Positions 12,200-24,820 of a DNA stretch of 64,000 nucleotides are shown in pieces. The notes under the pieces were generated by a model. The model saw only the letters and a program-made list of their open reading frames with translations, ran no database searches and was not told the origin of the DNA. Position 1 is the first letter of the stretch, and each line of letters begins with the position of its first letter. The translations under genes and the position numbers were made by a program. Source of the stretch: Rhizophagus clarus (taxonomy: Eukaryota > Glomeromycota > Glomeromycetes > Glomerales > Glomeraceae); contig BLAL01000276.1 of the NCBI GenBank assembly GCA_015698045.1, positions 1 through 64,000 on the forward strand. Reading direction: 5' to 3'.

Positions 12200-12490
12200 A
12201 ATTATAAATTTGGCCAATATTTTATAATTATTTTATACTCAGCCGGAATTAAATAATTTTAGCCAAAGTTAAATCGTAAACCAGACCAGCATTATTCTAT
12301 AATTTTAGCCAAAGTTAAATTATAATTCTGACCAACATTATCTTATAATTTTAGCCAAAGTTAAATTATAAATTTGACCGAATTATTCTATAATTTAGCC
12401 AAAGTTAAATTATAATTCTGACCAGCATTATCTTATAATTTTAGCCAAAGTTAAATTATAAATTTGACCAGTATTATTCATAATTTTGAC
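12200..12490. repeat. Tandem repeat of about 46-48 bp
   Basis: About six imperfect copies carry the core AGCCAAAGTTAAATTATAA followed by (A/T)TCTGACCA(G/A)CATTAT. A related GGCCGGAATT/TTAATG arrangement occurs at 49905-49995. No coding potential. From 12490 to 12720 the sequence continues as low-complexity DNA with CCGTAT/ATACGG inverted motifs and ends in TTTTTTATAGGG (12713-12724). That end looks like one end of the CCCTATAAAAAA-ended elements described elsewhere in the window; its partner end was not found. Confidence 0.6.
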
Positions 12491-12859
12491 CTAGATTTAG
12501 TAACAAAATCATGGACAAACCAAATAAAATTTGTGATTAAATTGTACAAATTCAATAACCAAATCATATAAATTCCGTATGTAAATCATGCAATAACGTA
12601 TTTTTAGTGATACGGAATTGTGCAATTTTCCGTATCTTTTCAACGGACTATTATGATACGTTTTTTCTAAGGAAAAAATCCGTACAAAAACCTTATCAAA
12701 AACGTATCCAGATTTTTTATAGGGATGACAGTGATAAGCTTAAATGTTAATTGGAACGATTTCCAAATTGGTCGATATGAAGCTAAATTTAGTTACTAGA
12801 TCAACTAACTAATTAATAAACTATTTCCATTTTAGTATAAATAAGCATTTTTCCTTCCT

Positions 12860-15232
12860 TCATTTGTCATTTCCCACACCTTGATCATATAAGGATGCAA
12901 GACTTTTCTGAGCATCATTATTTCCTTTCTTGGCTGCTATTTCATATAAATCAAATGCCTTTTTTTTATCAACATCAGTTCCCATGCCTATATCATAACA
13001 GTAACCAAGTTTATATTGAGCTTCTGTGCATCCTTGATTTGCTGATTCTTTGTAAAATTCAAATGCTCTAACCAAATTTTTACCAATAGCTTTTCCTGTT
13101 TCATAAACTTTTCCTAATTCATATAATGCTATCACATTATCATTTTCTGCTGCTTTATGGTACCAATAATTAACTTTATCTAAATCATCACCTATTTCTT
13201 CATCATTCTCATAAAATAATAATATATCAATATTGTTTTTATTTCCAGCTACTTCATTGTATAGTTTAAATCCTTCTTCCTTATTGATTTCAGTCCCAAT
13301 TCCATTTATGTAACAATATCCAAGATAAAATTTTGCACTTATAAAGCCTTTTTTGGCTGATTTTTTATAATAATTAAAAGCTTTAACTAAATCTTTATCA
13401 ATCCCGTTTCCTAACTCATAACATTCACCCATATTATGCTGTGCAACTTCATCACCATTATCTGCTGCTTTTTGGTACCAATAAACAGCTTTTTCCATAT
13501 CTTTATCTGTTCCAATTCCAGTTTCATAATAATATCCAAGTTTACATTGAGCATCTAATAAACCCTCTTTCTCAGCTAAATTATTTATTAATTCAAATGC
13601 TTTTTTTTCATCCTTGTCAACTCCTTCTCCTACTAAATATAAAAAGCTTAAATTAAATTGTGCTGCAAGACTTCCTTTATCTGCAGCTATTTTGTATAGT
13701 TCAAATGCTTTTGCTTTATTAATTTCTGTTCCAATTCCTTCGTCATAATAATATCCAAGTTGAAACATCGCGCTTATAACTTCCTGCTCAGCTGATTTTT
13801 GGCATAATTTAAAGGCTTTTATTTCATCTTTATCTACACCTTCACCATTTCTATAACAATTACTTAAGTTATATTGCGCGAATTTATTTCCATTTTCTAC
13901 TGATTTATTGTACCAGTAAACAGCTTTAATTAAATCCCTTTCAACACCTTCACCATATTTATATAAAACTCCAAGATTATTTTGTGCAACATCTTGTCCT
14001 TTTTCAGCCGCTATTTTGTATAATTCAAATGCTTTTTCTTTATTGATTACGGTTCCAATTCCGTCATCATAACAGTATCCAAGTTGAAATTGTGCTTCGT
14101 TATAATCTTGTTCAGCTGATTTCTGATACAATTTAAAAGCTTTAATCTCATCTTTTTCTACACCTTTACCATATTCATAACAATTTCCTAAATTAAATTG
14201 TGCGAATTTATTGCCATTTTCCGCTGATTTATTATACCAATAAGCAGCTTTTTCTAAATCGTTTTCTACTCCAATTTCATTTTTATAACAGTTACCTAGT
14301 ATATTTTGAGCAATTGAATATCCTCCTTCAGCGGATTTAAAATACCATTCAAAAGATTTTTCATTAACTTTTTTTGTTCCTATTCCATTTTGATAACAAA
14401 TACCTAGATTATATTGTGCATATAAATTTCCATCAGTAGCAGCTTTCAAGTACCATTCAAAAGCTTTCTTTTCATCCTTTTCAATTCCAATTCCATTTTG
14501 ATAACAATAACCCGAATTATTTTGTGCGTCAGAATTCCCTCCTTCTGCTGATTTTAAATATAATTTAAATGCATTAACCTCATCCTTCTTTTTTCCTATT
14601 CCATATTGATAACAGTAACCTAAATTATTTAATTCTACTAATTCTTTCATTTTGATACTTTGGCTTTCATTAGAATCCTTGTCAGATAATTCAAAATACT
14701 TTTCAATATAATTTATTTCATCTTTACAAATACTTATTTCTAATCCATTAAAACTTTCAAATTGATTATAAGACGTAACAAGAACATTTTCTGAATATCT
14801 AAAATCTTTTGCAATTAAATCTTTTTTATATAAAATATCTTTATAATAATAAAATGATAATAAATATTTTGAAATTATTATATTGAGTAATTGATACATA
14901 GAAATCATTTTTTTGTTTTTATCATTTATAATGGGTAAAAGATATAATTTTAAAGATTTATTTTTATCAATAATAATATTATCATTTATACCATTTTCAT
15001 AAAAAAAACCTATTATACTTGAAAACCAATTTTCATTCTCTACATGATTTTCCATTAAATTTAAAATCATTTTAATATCTTTTTCATTATGAATCAAAAA
15101 ATTTTGTATCCAATCTGTTAAAATATCTTCATATTTAATATAATTTTCTATATTTATAATTTTACGGTAAAATTCTTTTAAAAATTCTTTCAAGAAATTT
15201 TCATCATCTTTTGAAATGTTATTTGATGACAT
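12860..15232 (-). CDS. Sel1-repeat protein without kinase domain
   Basis: One uninterrupted frame of 790 codons. Residues 1-195 form an N-terminal domain (ends with GLEISICKDEINYIEKYFEL) that is clearly homologous to the start of the 962-aa protein at 54247-57135, including ENENWFSS and IIDKNKSLKLYLL. From about residue 200 to the end there are roughly 16 Sel1-like repeats of the form LGYCYxxGIGxxKDxxKAFxWYxKAAExGxxxAQ. Sel1/TPR-like arrays form alpha-solenoids that bind proteins; a scaffold role in the cytosol is an inference. No signal peptide or membrane segment is seen. The repeats YHKAAENDN...ALYELGK near the end match those in the kinase-linked paralogues. No introns and no visible damage. 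Confidence 0.85.
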   Translation of the reverse strand: MSSNNISKDDENFLKEFLKEFYRKIINIENYIKYEDILTDWIQNFLIHNEKDIKMILNLMENHVENENWFSSIIGFFYENGINDNIIIDKNKSLKLYLLPIINDKNKKMISMYQLLNIIISKYLLSFYYYKDILYKKDLIAKDFRYSENVLVTSYNQFESFNGLEISICKDEINYIEKYFELSDKDSNESQSIKMKELVELNNLGYCYQYGIGKKKDEVNAFKLYLKSAEGGNSDAQNNSGYCYQNGIGIEKDEKKAFEWYLKAATDGNLYAQYNLGICYQNGIGTKKVNEKSFEWYFKSAEGGYSIAQNILGNCYKNEIGVENDLEKAAYWYNKSAENGNKFAQFNLGNCYEYGKGVEKDEIKAFKLYQKSAEQDYNEAQFQLGYCYDDGIGTVINKEKAFELYKIAAEKGQDVAQNNLGVLYKYGEGVERDLIKAVYWYNKSVENGNKFAQYNLSNCYRNGEGVDKDEIKAFKLCQKSAEQEVISAMFQLGYYYDEGIGTEINKAKAFELYKIAADKGSLAAQFNLSFLYLVGEGVDKDEKKAFELINNLAEKEGLLDAQCKLGYYYETGIGTDKDMEKAVYWYQKAADNGDEVAQHNMGECYELGNGIDKDLVKAFNYYKKSAKKGFISAKFYLGYCYINGIGTEINKEEGFKLYNEVAGNKNNIDILLFYENDEEIGDDLDKVNYWYHKAAENDNVIALYELGKVYETGKAIGKNLVRAFEFYKESANQGCTEAQYKLGYCYDIGMGTDVDKKKAFDLYEIAAKKGNNDAQKSLASLYDQGVGNDK

Positions 15233-16340
15233 GATATTATATTTTTGATATTTTTGGGAAACACCTTTATTTTTGCAAAAAGAAATTAAAAATTAAGAAT
15301 TCATTGCGTATTATACTTCAATTTTGTGAAAGGTTTCACAAAGTGCCAAGAATTTGTACTGCGGTTGCCTCCGTTCTCCGTAAATGAAGGTGAATAAAAA
15401 AGAAAGAGCCAGTAATAATAATGAACTTTAATAAATAAAACAAAAGATAAGTAAATAGTGTTATTAAAATCGACATTGAATATTGCCAATCAGGTGTTGG
15501 TATAATCACTAGACTAATCCAAATATAATTATAAACTAAACTAATGATATCCACAATGCAATAGCAATTTCTTCTGTTTCTAAATTCAGTATGGTATAAA
15601 GAGCTATTAGTTTATACTTTATATAGAAAAAACTAAGCGCGGTACAATGCACATACTGTAAATACTGTATGTTAACTGAAAATAAATAATAATATACATG
15701 TACATTTTTTTTAGTAAATTTAGTAAATTTGACTATCTATCGAAGCGTATGTTACGCAATATACATAATCGATATTAGCTAAGTTAAAATGAGTCTTTTC
15801 GAGCTTCCAATATTCAGGCTTTAGCAAAACAGTAGTAAAATTTAGACTTGTGATTTTCATGATCACAACGTCAATCTGAGGATAAATAAATAGTCGAGCG
15901 CAGTACTTGTTATAAATTATTAAAAATTATTTTCTATGATTCAAAGCGGACTATATATAAAGTACCAGTAGTATTTATTTCATTATAATATTTTTTCTTA
16001 ATTAGCTACTCTTTAATTACAATATACATGTTAGTTATTGATATTACTGTATAAAAAATTACCACAGGAGAATAAAAAAAAAGTTAAATTATGAATTTGC
16101 AATCTGAAAAAGGCTTTTATATTAATATTTTTTAACTAAAGTAAAAAAAAAAATTTTTTTTACCGAAAATAATAAGGCCGATGATCATCATATGACATAT
16201 GATTTGTGATTAAATTATGAATAACAACCTAATGATGATTTTTATTACCGTTGATGAAATAATTAAAATTTTCTTTTATCCATTCATTTTCCCATATAAA
16301 AGCGCAAGACTTTTTGTGAGGCAAATCCCTCCTTCAACAG
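15233..16340. other. Spacer, no gene supported
   Basis: Two overlapping minus-strand frames at 15301-15554 would encode short hydrophobic peptides, but they have no homologue in the window and no convincing context. The remainder is AT-rich. Confidence 0.45.
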
Positions 16341-19052
16341 CTAATTTTTAAAATCAACCTTTTCTTTATCAATATCGAATCCAATTCCTTTTTCATAACA
16401 GTATTTAAGCTTGTGTTGAGCATTATATCCTTGATCAACCGATTTTTTATAAAAGTAGAACATCCTGTATTCATCTTTTCTAACACCTATTCCAAATTCA
16501 TATAACTCGCCTAACTTATATAATGCGAGTTTATTATCATTTTCTGCGGCTCTTTGATACCAATGAACAACTTGAACTAAATCATCATCATCTTCTTCTT
16601 CTATGTAACTTTTACCAGCCGCCTTATTATATAGTTCCAACCCTTTCTCTTTATCGATTTTGGTTCCGATACCATTTACATAACAATATCCAAGTTGAAA
16701 CCTTGCTTCTACAAATCCAATTTCAGCAGATTCTTTATAACAATCAAATGCTTTAAATTCATTTTTATCAACACCTATTCCATATTCAAACAATTCGCCC
16801 AAGTTATATAACGCAGCTTCATTCTTGTTATCTGCTGCTTCTTGTAACCAATAAACAGCCTGGTCTATATTCTTTTCAATTCCTTCACCATATAAATATT
16901 GAACCCCAAGATTATTCTGTGCGTCACTATGACTTTTTTCGGATAATTCTTTATATAACTCAAATGCTTTTATTTCATTTTTTATAATTCCTATCCCTAA
17001 TCTATAGAACTGGGCTAAATTATATCTTGCTATATCATTTCCATTTTCAGCCGCTTTATTATACCAATAGAAAGCCATATTTTTATTTATACAGGTTCCA
17101 ATTCCTTCATCGTAACAATATCCAAGTTGGAATTGTGCGTCTACATACTCTTGATCAGCTGATAATTTATAATACGAAAATGCTTTTGTTTCGTCTTTTC
17201 CTACACCTTTTCCAATTCTGTAACATTGACCTAGATTATATAGCGCTACACAATATCCATTGTTTGCAGCTTTTTCATACCAATAAACAGCTAATTCCTG
17301 ATCTCGTTCTATACCTTCACCTTTCTCATATAAAAATCCAATATTATTTTGCGCAATCTTATGACCTTTATTGGCTGATTTTATATAATATTCAAATACT
17401 TTTTCCTTATTAATTTCTGTTCCTATACCAAATTCATAGCAATAACCTAAATATAATTGACTAATAATACATTCATTTTCCGCGGCCTTTTGATACAAAC
17501 CAAATGCTAAGTTATAATCTTTTTCAGTTCCACGTCCATCATGATAACATTTGGCAAGGTAATATTGTGCAATAGGATAATTCTTATCTGTCGACATTGA
17601 AAATAATTGAAAAGCTTTAACACTATTACTTTCTATACTATTATTACAATAGTAAAATAATCCAAGAATCCAAATATATTGTGGTTTATCTTGATTTCTT
17701 AGTAGCCATATTATAAGTTTATTTGAAATATGATCTAACCGTTGTAATTTAATTATAAATTGTTTGATTAAATCAAAATTATCACCTTCATCATGTAATT
17801 TATTTATATGTGTAATTAATGAATCAATAATTATATTATAATATATTGATTCAAAATCTCCCATTTCTTGAACTAATATACCCCTTAAATCATTTAAATT
17901 TAATTCATTCTCTTTAACTAAGTTTAATTGATAAGATGATGTTTTATGTTGTAAATCCATACAACTCCCCGATAGGATAAGGCCTTCGTTTAAATCTATG
18001 ATTCCTTCACTTGTTTCAGAAATTGAAATTGATTCAACGCCTACTCTCACTGAATTGATTTCTTTTTCATCATCAATAGTATTATCATGATGTTGTCGAG
18101 GAGAAATTGCATTTTCAAGAATTGAGACAACTATTTGAATATTTGGACGTTTATTTGGCTCATCCTCCCAACATCCTAATAAAAATATATGTTTATTTAA
18201 TAAAATATTCAGCAGTTTCATTAAACAACAACAATAAATAATATTTCTTACGTGTATATAAATTACTAAATTCAACAGGAGTTCCATCAATAATTTCTTC
18301 ACGTTTACCATTTACTATAGGTAATATTAAACTTGCATCATAACAACTAGAATTATTAAGAAATGGTTGACATCCACTTGAAATTTGCCACATCAAAACT
18401 CCAATGCTATATATATCGGACTGTTTATTTAATTTATAATTTGGATCGTTTAAACTTTTCGGATCAATATAAGGTATAATACCACATAATTTTGATGTAT
18501 CATTTGATGCTTCAGCAATTTTTTTTGATAAACCAAAGTCTGCCAATTTAATACGTTTTTGATGTATAAGAACGTTAGATGAATGCTGAATAAAGATGTT
18601 TTAATCAGTTTCATGTTTATTTTCAATAAACGATAATAATAGCAAATAATAAAATGTTCATACTTACTAGATCTCGATGAACAATTTCACACACATGCAA
18701 ACATGCCACTGCGCTAGCCAGTTGAAATGCTAATTGATATTTATCATTCCAATCAAGCTTAGTGAAATGTTCATTTAAGTAATTTTTTAATGTACCGCCA
18801 TCAGCGTATTCCAAAACTAGTGTATACTTTTTTACTTGAATATAAAATATTTACGAAAAAAAAATCCATATTTTAGCAACTACTTATTTAATAATTTAAT
18901 AAAGATAAAGTAAATCATTAAAAAAAACATACAGGCTTTTTCCTTCTTCGTAATACCACAGAATCTTAAAATGTTTTCATGAAAATCAACTTTTTTTTGT
19001 AGTCTTATCTAGGAAATTTTTTTAAAAAATTAATTAAACCATTAAATTAATA

Positions 19053-19084
<32 letters not shown>

Positions 19085-19340
19085 AAAAAAATTTTTTCTT
19101 ATATTCTTTTACTTCATTTACGACTTCTTTCAGCGTTAATTTATCATCATTAAAAGTTTTTAAAGCGAAAAATATACCAGCATTTTTCCAATTAACACGA
19201 ACAACTCTTCCATAAGAACCACTTCCTAATGATTGTATATTATTAAATTCGGAATAATCAAAATAATTTATATAGTCATTGGTAATCGATTTTTCTAACC
19301 AATCAATACTTGTTTCGTTAAGTTCAGTTTCATTAAGCAT
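16341..19340 (-). CDS. Protein kinase with C-terminal Sel1 repeats (879 aa)
   Basis: Five exons on the minus strand: 19340-19113, 19008-18933, 18834-18668, 18585-18252 and 18175-16341; all phases agree. Residues 1-290 are a TKL-like kinase: Gly loop GSGSYGRV (39-46), ATP-binding Lys61 in FFALKTF, HRDL 154-157 followed by HSSN, and DFG 173-175. The activation segment ends PYIDPKSL where most kinases have [13 protein letters not shown] closes the C-lobe. A low-complexity linker and the conserved segment [10 protein letters not shown] follow. About 12 Sel1 repeats fill residues 430-879. It presumably phosphorylates Ser/Thr while the repeats recruit partners (inference). It lies head to head with the pseudogene at 21767. 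The first intron begins with a long A/T tract (19047-19100). Larger open frames that read through the introns are not real extensions. Confidence 0.85.
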
Positions 19341-21766
19341 TTTTTGACGAGAAAAAAAAAAAAAAAAATTTTTTTGTTTTCGGTTTAATTTTTTCAGTGT
19401 AACGTAAAATAACAATAATGCAGTATTACAAAGTAATAATATGGTGGCTGAGTTCATGTTACCTAAAGTCAAAATATTAGTAATAATAATAATGTACAAC
19501 AGTAGATTAAGGCGTATCCAATTATTTACTTTCTCAATTAATTATTTCTGAAGATCTTTTTTACTGACTTGAACTTAACAGGTTAGGGAGAGTATTTTTC
19601 TTTAGGTTAAATATATTTTTTTATTTAAAGATCAATCCCCAGTCAGCCGATTCCCAAATGGAGAAAAAGAAAAAATAAATTAAGTAAATTCCGAAAGTTT
19701 AAAGTTTAACAGCTGATTTCACGAGTTCCGGAAGATCTCGGGAAATTTCGGTCAATCGTTTTAATCACGTGATCCATAATATTCTGCTGCATAAACTCCA
19801 ACACATTCTTGGACGTGAGCAGTCTCTTCGTGATGTAAGGTGAATAGTTCTATTAGTTTATAATTTATTTTACCTGTAAAATTTCCGAGCGCTGTATCGT
19901 CTTTATATGTCGTTATATGAATGAAACAAATAAATAAATTGTTATACGATACAAATGTAAATTATATTCAGATTCATTCACTTGACCAATCAGATGTGAC
20001 CAATAAACCAAAAATATGTTTACGATCCATCCTAAAAAAGAAATAAATCACCGTCCGTAGTTTATCGTTTAAGATTCATAATGTGATTTGGCGTGCATAA
20101 TTTTTACTATAACTAAAGGGATAAAAATTTGTACAAATTTCTATCAAATTAAAAGCTAAAAATTGTAATACTGTATTTGTGCAAGGTAACGGTAATATAA
20201 TACTTTAGGCTAATTATTGAGCGTGTTGTAATAAGTTCTGTATAATTGCAAGTTTATATTATATTAAAATATAAATTCTCATAATAGAATAACGCTATTT
20301 TAAAAAGGTGTGAGTCTTGTATATAGTCAGTGCAATAATTCGAAGTTATTTATATTCTTATTCTCCAAAACTACTTTGTAAAATGAAATGAAATTAATTT
20401 TTGTATTATGACATGTTTCTATCTAACATCATATCTCAATAATAGTATAAGTATTCTTACATTACAATTGCAATTAAGTTACGTCCGAATATTAATTTTC
20501 ACGGAAATATAGTATTTTACTAAAAAATTTAAATATTGATTTCTAGTATAATGTCCTAACCCTGTTTTTATAGTCGCAACCAATCAGAATCATCTCAATT
20601 AATCTTTTTTCTCCGTGGATATCATCAAAATTGGTGCGCTGAAAAATTATGATTACGTCAATTTTTAATTTTATATCACATGAGAAGCATCATAAGGGAT
20701 GTTATCATCAAACCACGGAAATAATTCCATCACTTTTAATAATTCTATCTGACCAGTAGTATGTTGGCTCGAATACCTATTAGAAGCCGAGAGGCTTAAA
20801 AAAAATAATATACACAATCATTTTTTTTTTATTCCTTCAATTTATCATATTATTTTATTTTAGTATATTGATTTTTTTTTATCATTATTTTTTACTTGAT
20901 AAGTTGATTGTACTTTTATGGTTTTATTTAATTATTTAATTAGTCAATTATTAATTAAAATAATGGACTAATCGGAGGAAGTTACGTGCGTATTAACAAA
21001 TAAATTTTATGAGAATTTATTCATTTTATTAAGGAATAAAAAAAAATCAAACATGAACAAAAATAATTTGCGGTTGTATAAAATCAAAAATTACTTAAAA
21101 CATTATCATTTATGCACAGAACATGAAATTTTATCAATAACTAAGGGGTAATATATCAAACCCTTTTAAAAAATGGTACTACAATATTATAAGAAAATGG
21201 GGCGTAAGATGTTGATAAATTATAGAAATTGAAAAAATAAAAGGTAAACTAGACAAAAAGTAAAACGAACAGAGAGCAATACGAATAAGGAAAGATGATA
21301 TAATAATAATAATCGAAAATAAAGAACACGAAATTGACAAGTACACAATATTAGGCAAAGATTACAAGTTACAAGCATATTACTAAGTACTGTGACATCA
21401 TTAAATGATGGATAACATATAATCAATTTAATCCCGATTGTGAAATGCGCTTACCAAAAAAGTATATTAATATAATAATAAAGAATCATTTACGTTCAAA
21501 AAAGAAGGAAAAAAAAGAATATAAATAAAAAAGGAAGGAAAAAAAAAAGAAAAGAAAGCAATAAAAAAAAAAGTACGCATAAAAATTCACATTCCCCTAC
21601 CGCTGGCGCTAAAATCGCACCATAAAAGTTTAAACCGTATGAAAATAGAAAGATTTCCCGTTAGCATATTTTCAGTGGTACAAAATAATGCTGCGCTTTG
21701 CACGAGCTTATAAAACCAACTTATGATAAACTCCGTTAAAATTAACCCGAATTTCTATTATCAAGA
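19341..21766. other. 2.4-kb spacer between divergent kinase genes
   Basis: I see no exon. A purine-rich tract (21500-21570) and AT-rich DNA fill most of it. It must hold the upstream regions of the minus-strand kinase gene and of the plus-strand pseudogene. At the right end, a TATAAAA at 21709-21715 sits just upstream of the AAACTCCGTTAAA leader motif (21728-21740). Confidence 0.5.
21709..21766 (+). promoter_or_regulatory. TATA box and conserved kinase-family leader
   Basis: TATAAAA lies at 21709-21715, then AAACTCCGTTAAA at 21728-21740, then TATCAAGA directly before the ATG at 21767. The same order recurs before the start codons at 43269 (ACAAACTCCGTTAAAT, 43241-43256), 50193 (AAACTCGTTAAA, 50149-50160) and 58205 (AAACTCCATTAAA, 58175-58187). 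The motif sits roughly 10-45 bp before the ATG, so it is probably a conserved transcription-start or 5' leader element of this family. Confidence 0.55.
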
Positions 21767-24353
21767 ATGTCAGAAAAAACGAAAGAAATCAACATTAAAG
21801 ACCCAATTGATTGGCTAGAAAAATCAATTGTTGATGGACATATTAGCTATTACAATTATTCAGGATTTAAAAATTTTAAATCGTTGGGAAGTGGTTCATA
21901 TGGAAGTGTAGTTCGTGCTAATTGGAAAAATGTTGATGGATTTTTCGCTTTAAAGACTTTTAATAATGACAAAATAACGCTTAAAGAGGTTGTTAATGAG
22001 GTAAATAATATATAATAATGTAATATTAAACTTTAATTTTATTAATTCATAGATAAAACTACAAAATGAATTGATTCCTAATAATAATATTTTAAAATTT
22101 TGTGGCATCACAAAGATAGAAACTGGTAAGTAACATTAATATGTATTATATTTTAAGTAATATATATGTTTAATATTTTATTTTCTTTCGTATCAGAAAA
22201 CAAATGTTCATTAGTTTTGGAATATGCTGACAGCGGTACACTAAAAATTTACTTAAATTTGCGTTTTAATGAACTTAATTGGAAAGAAAATATCAATTAT
22301 CGTTTCAATTAGCAAGCGCAGTAGCATTTTTACATGAATGTGATATTATTCATCGCGATTTGGTAATAGTAATTAACTTTTTAATTATAACTATAATTAT
22401 GCAAAAATAATTTTATTAAAAGAAGCATTTACATATAGCATTCCGAAAACGTACTTGTACATCAGGAAATGATCAAAGTTGGCAGACTTTGGATTATCGA
22501 GAAAAATTGCTAAAGCGTCAAGCAACAATACATCAAAAGCATTTGGTGTAATACCTTTTGTTGATCCAAAAAAGTTAAATGATCCAGGTTACAAATTGAA
22601 CAAAAAATCTGATGTATATAGTATTGGGATTTTAATGTGGCAAATTTCGAGCGGAAGCTACCATTTTCCGACCATGAGTATGATTTGAGTTTATCTTTGT
22701 CGATAATAAATGGTAAACGGGAAAAAATTATTGATGGCACACCTATCAATTATAATAACTTGTACACAAGTAAGTTATTTATAATTAATTATTTATTATT
22801 TTAAAATTGAAGTTTATTATATTTAATAATTAGAATGCTGGGAATTTAATCTGGATAAACGCCCGAATATGCAAGAAGTTGTTAAATCATTAACTTCTGA
22901 CGAGCATCTCGAAAATAATAATAATATAGTAGACAATTCATTACAAGACTCTTCAGTTATAAATGACAGCTCAAATAAGAGCAATAGTTTAAATGTGAAT
23001 GACAGTTCAAATAAGAGCAATAATAGCTCGAATAAAAATATTGAATTAGATATAAACGATTATTTAAGTAATATACCAAATGTTGTTAGTTCACAAAATC
23101 ATGTATCTAGTCAATCAAATCAATTAATAATTCTTGAAAATAATCAATCAAAACTAACAGCCGAAAAAAAACATGAGAATACAGAACGACATAACCATTT
23201 ATTTTTATTTCAAAATAATAATATAATTGGATTTTATGAAAATAGGGTTTGATTACTATAAAAAATTAGCTAATGAAGGAGACTTAAATGTTCAATATCA
23301 GCTTGGGTGTCTTTATCATAAAGGAATTGGAACTGAAACAAATAAAGTTAAAGCATTTGAACTATATAAAATAGCGGCTGAAAAAGGACATACTCTTGCA
23401 CAAAATAACCTTGGTCTTTTATACCAAAATGGTGAAGGTACAGAAAAAGATATAGACAAAGCTATTTATTGGTTCAATAAAGCTGCAGCAAATGGGAGCA
23501 AAACAGTACAATACAATCTTGGAAGTTGTTATTATGAAGAAGGAATTGGAACTGAAGTTAATAAAACAGAAGCATTTGAATCATATAAAAATTAGCTGAA
23601 AAAGGAAATACTATTGCACAAAATCACCTTGGAAGCTTATATATTGATGGTGTAGATACAGAAAAGGATTTAGAAAAAGCAATTTACTGGTATAAAAAAA
23701 AATGCACTCTATAATTTAGATCATTTATATATGTTGGGTATAGGTACTGAAAAAAATGAATTTAAGGCTTGTAAACTTCATAAAAAATCAGCTGAAAAGA
23801 ATGTTCAGGTGCGCATTTGAGCCTTGGAAAGTGTTATAATAAAGGAATCAGAATTGAAATCAACAAAACAAAAGCAATCGAGTCATATAAAAAGTATTTG
23901 ATTTATGTAACAAAGATGCTGAAAATAAGGACAGTAGCAAACAATTTTATTTAGGTTACTTATATTATAACGGTTATGGAACACAAAAAAATTTAGAAAA
24001 AGGTATTTACTGGTATAAAAAAGCTGCGGAAAATGGGACGAAAGATCATTATATAGGATAGGCGAGTGTTATGGATTAGGAATTGGTGTAAATAAAAATG
24101 AAATTAAAGCTTTTGAACATTATAAGAAATCAGCTGAAGATGGATATGTGGAAGCAAAATTTATACTTGGATATTGTTATACTAGTAGTATCGGAACTGA
24201 AATTAATAAAAAAAAGGGGTTTGAATTATATAATGAGGCAGCTGGTAAAAAAAATAGTAGTGACTTTGATAATAATAATGATGAAACAATTTATTTCTCA
24301 GACGAAATTGTCAAATTAACTATTGGTATCATAAATCTGCAGAAGCTGATAAT
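21767..24353 (+). pseudogene. Kinase-Sel1 gene, 5' part, broken and interrupted
   Basis: The exon layout of the family is intact: 21767-22000, 22053-22125, 22197-22362, 22439-22769, and 22834 onward. It keeps [19 protein letters not shown] and ADFGLS. Exon 3 is one base short (166 instead of 167), leading to an early TAG. Exon 4 has a one-base shift on either side of the DFG region (near 22470 and 22665). The Sel1 part breaks near 23245 and again near 23595, 23700, 23810, 23890, 24060 and 24310. Its last readable piece, a helix ending SAEAD, stops at 24353, where the sequence turns into an inserted element. The Sel1 coding resumes at 37338. It was probably a working paralogue before decay and insertion; the order of the two is not clear. 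Confidence 0.85.
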
Positions 24354-24369
24354 CATCAGGAAATTTTTT

Positions 24370-24600
24370 TAGGGGATATATATCGATGGATAGGTCACAT
24401 GATATATATCGATAATAATTGGACTCGTCAAGTAGTATCGATGTGGGTAAATGATGACAAATTATCAGAATTTAACTAAAATGACAAATATCGATAGAGA
24501 TGTATATCGATGGAAAGGTCACATGATATCTATTGATAATAATCAGACTCGTCGAATAGTATCGATACGGAAAAGATGATTACTTATCGGAATTAAGCCT
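24370..24600. repeat. Left subterminal direct repeats of the 13-kb element
   Basis: There are two copies of a block of about 115 bp. It contains TATATCGATGGA(T/A)AGGTCACATGATAT, then GATAATAAT(T/C)(G/A)GACTCGTC and TAGTATCGAT. Repeated TATCGAT palindromes fit transposase binding sites near an element end. Confidence 0.65.
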
Positions 24601-24820
24601 AAACGATAAAAAGTCAAGAAAATTTCATACGATAAAAATTAAGAAAATTCAAATGATAAATATTGAAAATATTCATTGCGATTACTAACGTAAATTTATT
24701 TATTTATTTATAATAATAAAATTCATAATAAAATTCATAATGATAATAATTATAATTAATTATAAAATATTAGTATGCCATCTTAAAATAAAACATCACT
24801 TTCCAACCTATGAATAATTG

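Noticed and set aside
15301-15554. Two short hydrophobic minus-strand frames near the Sel1 gene
   Set aside because: They overlap each other, have no homologue in the window, and are of a length expected by chance in AT-rich DNA.
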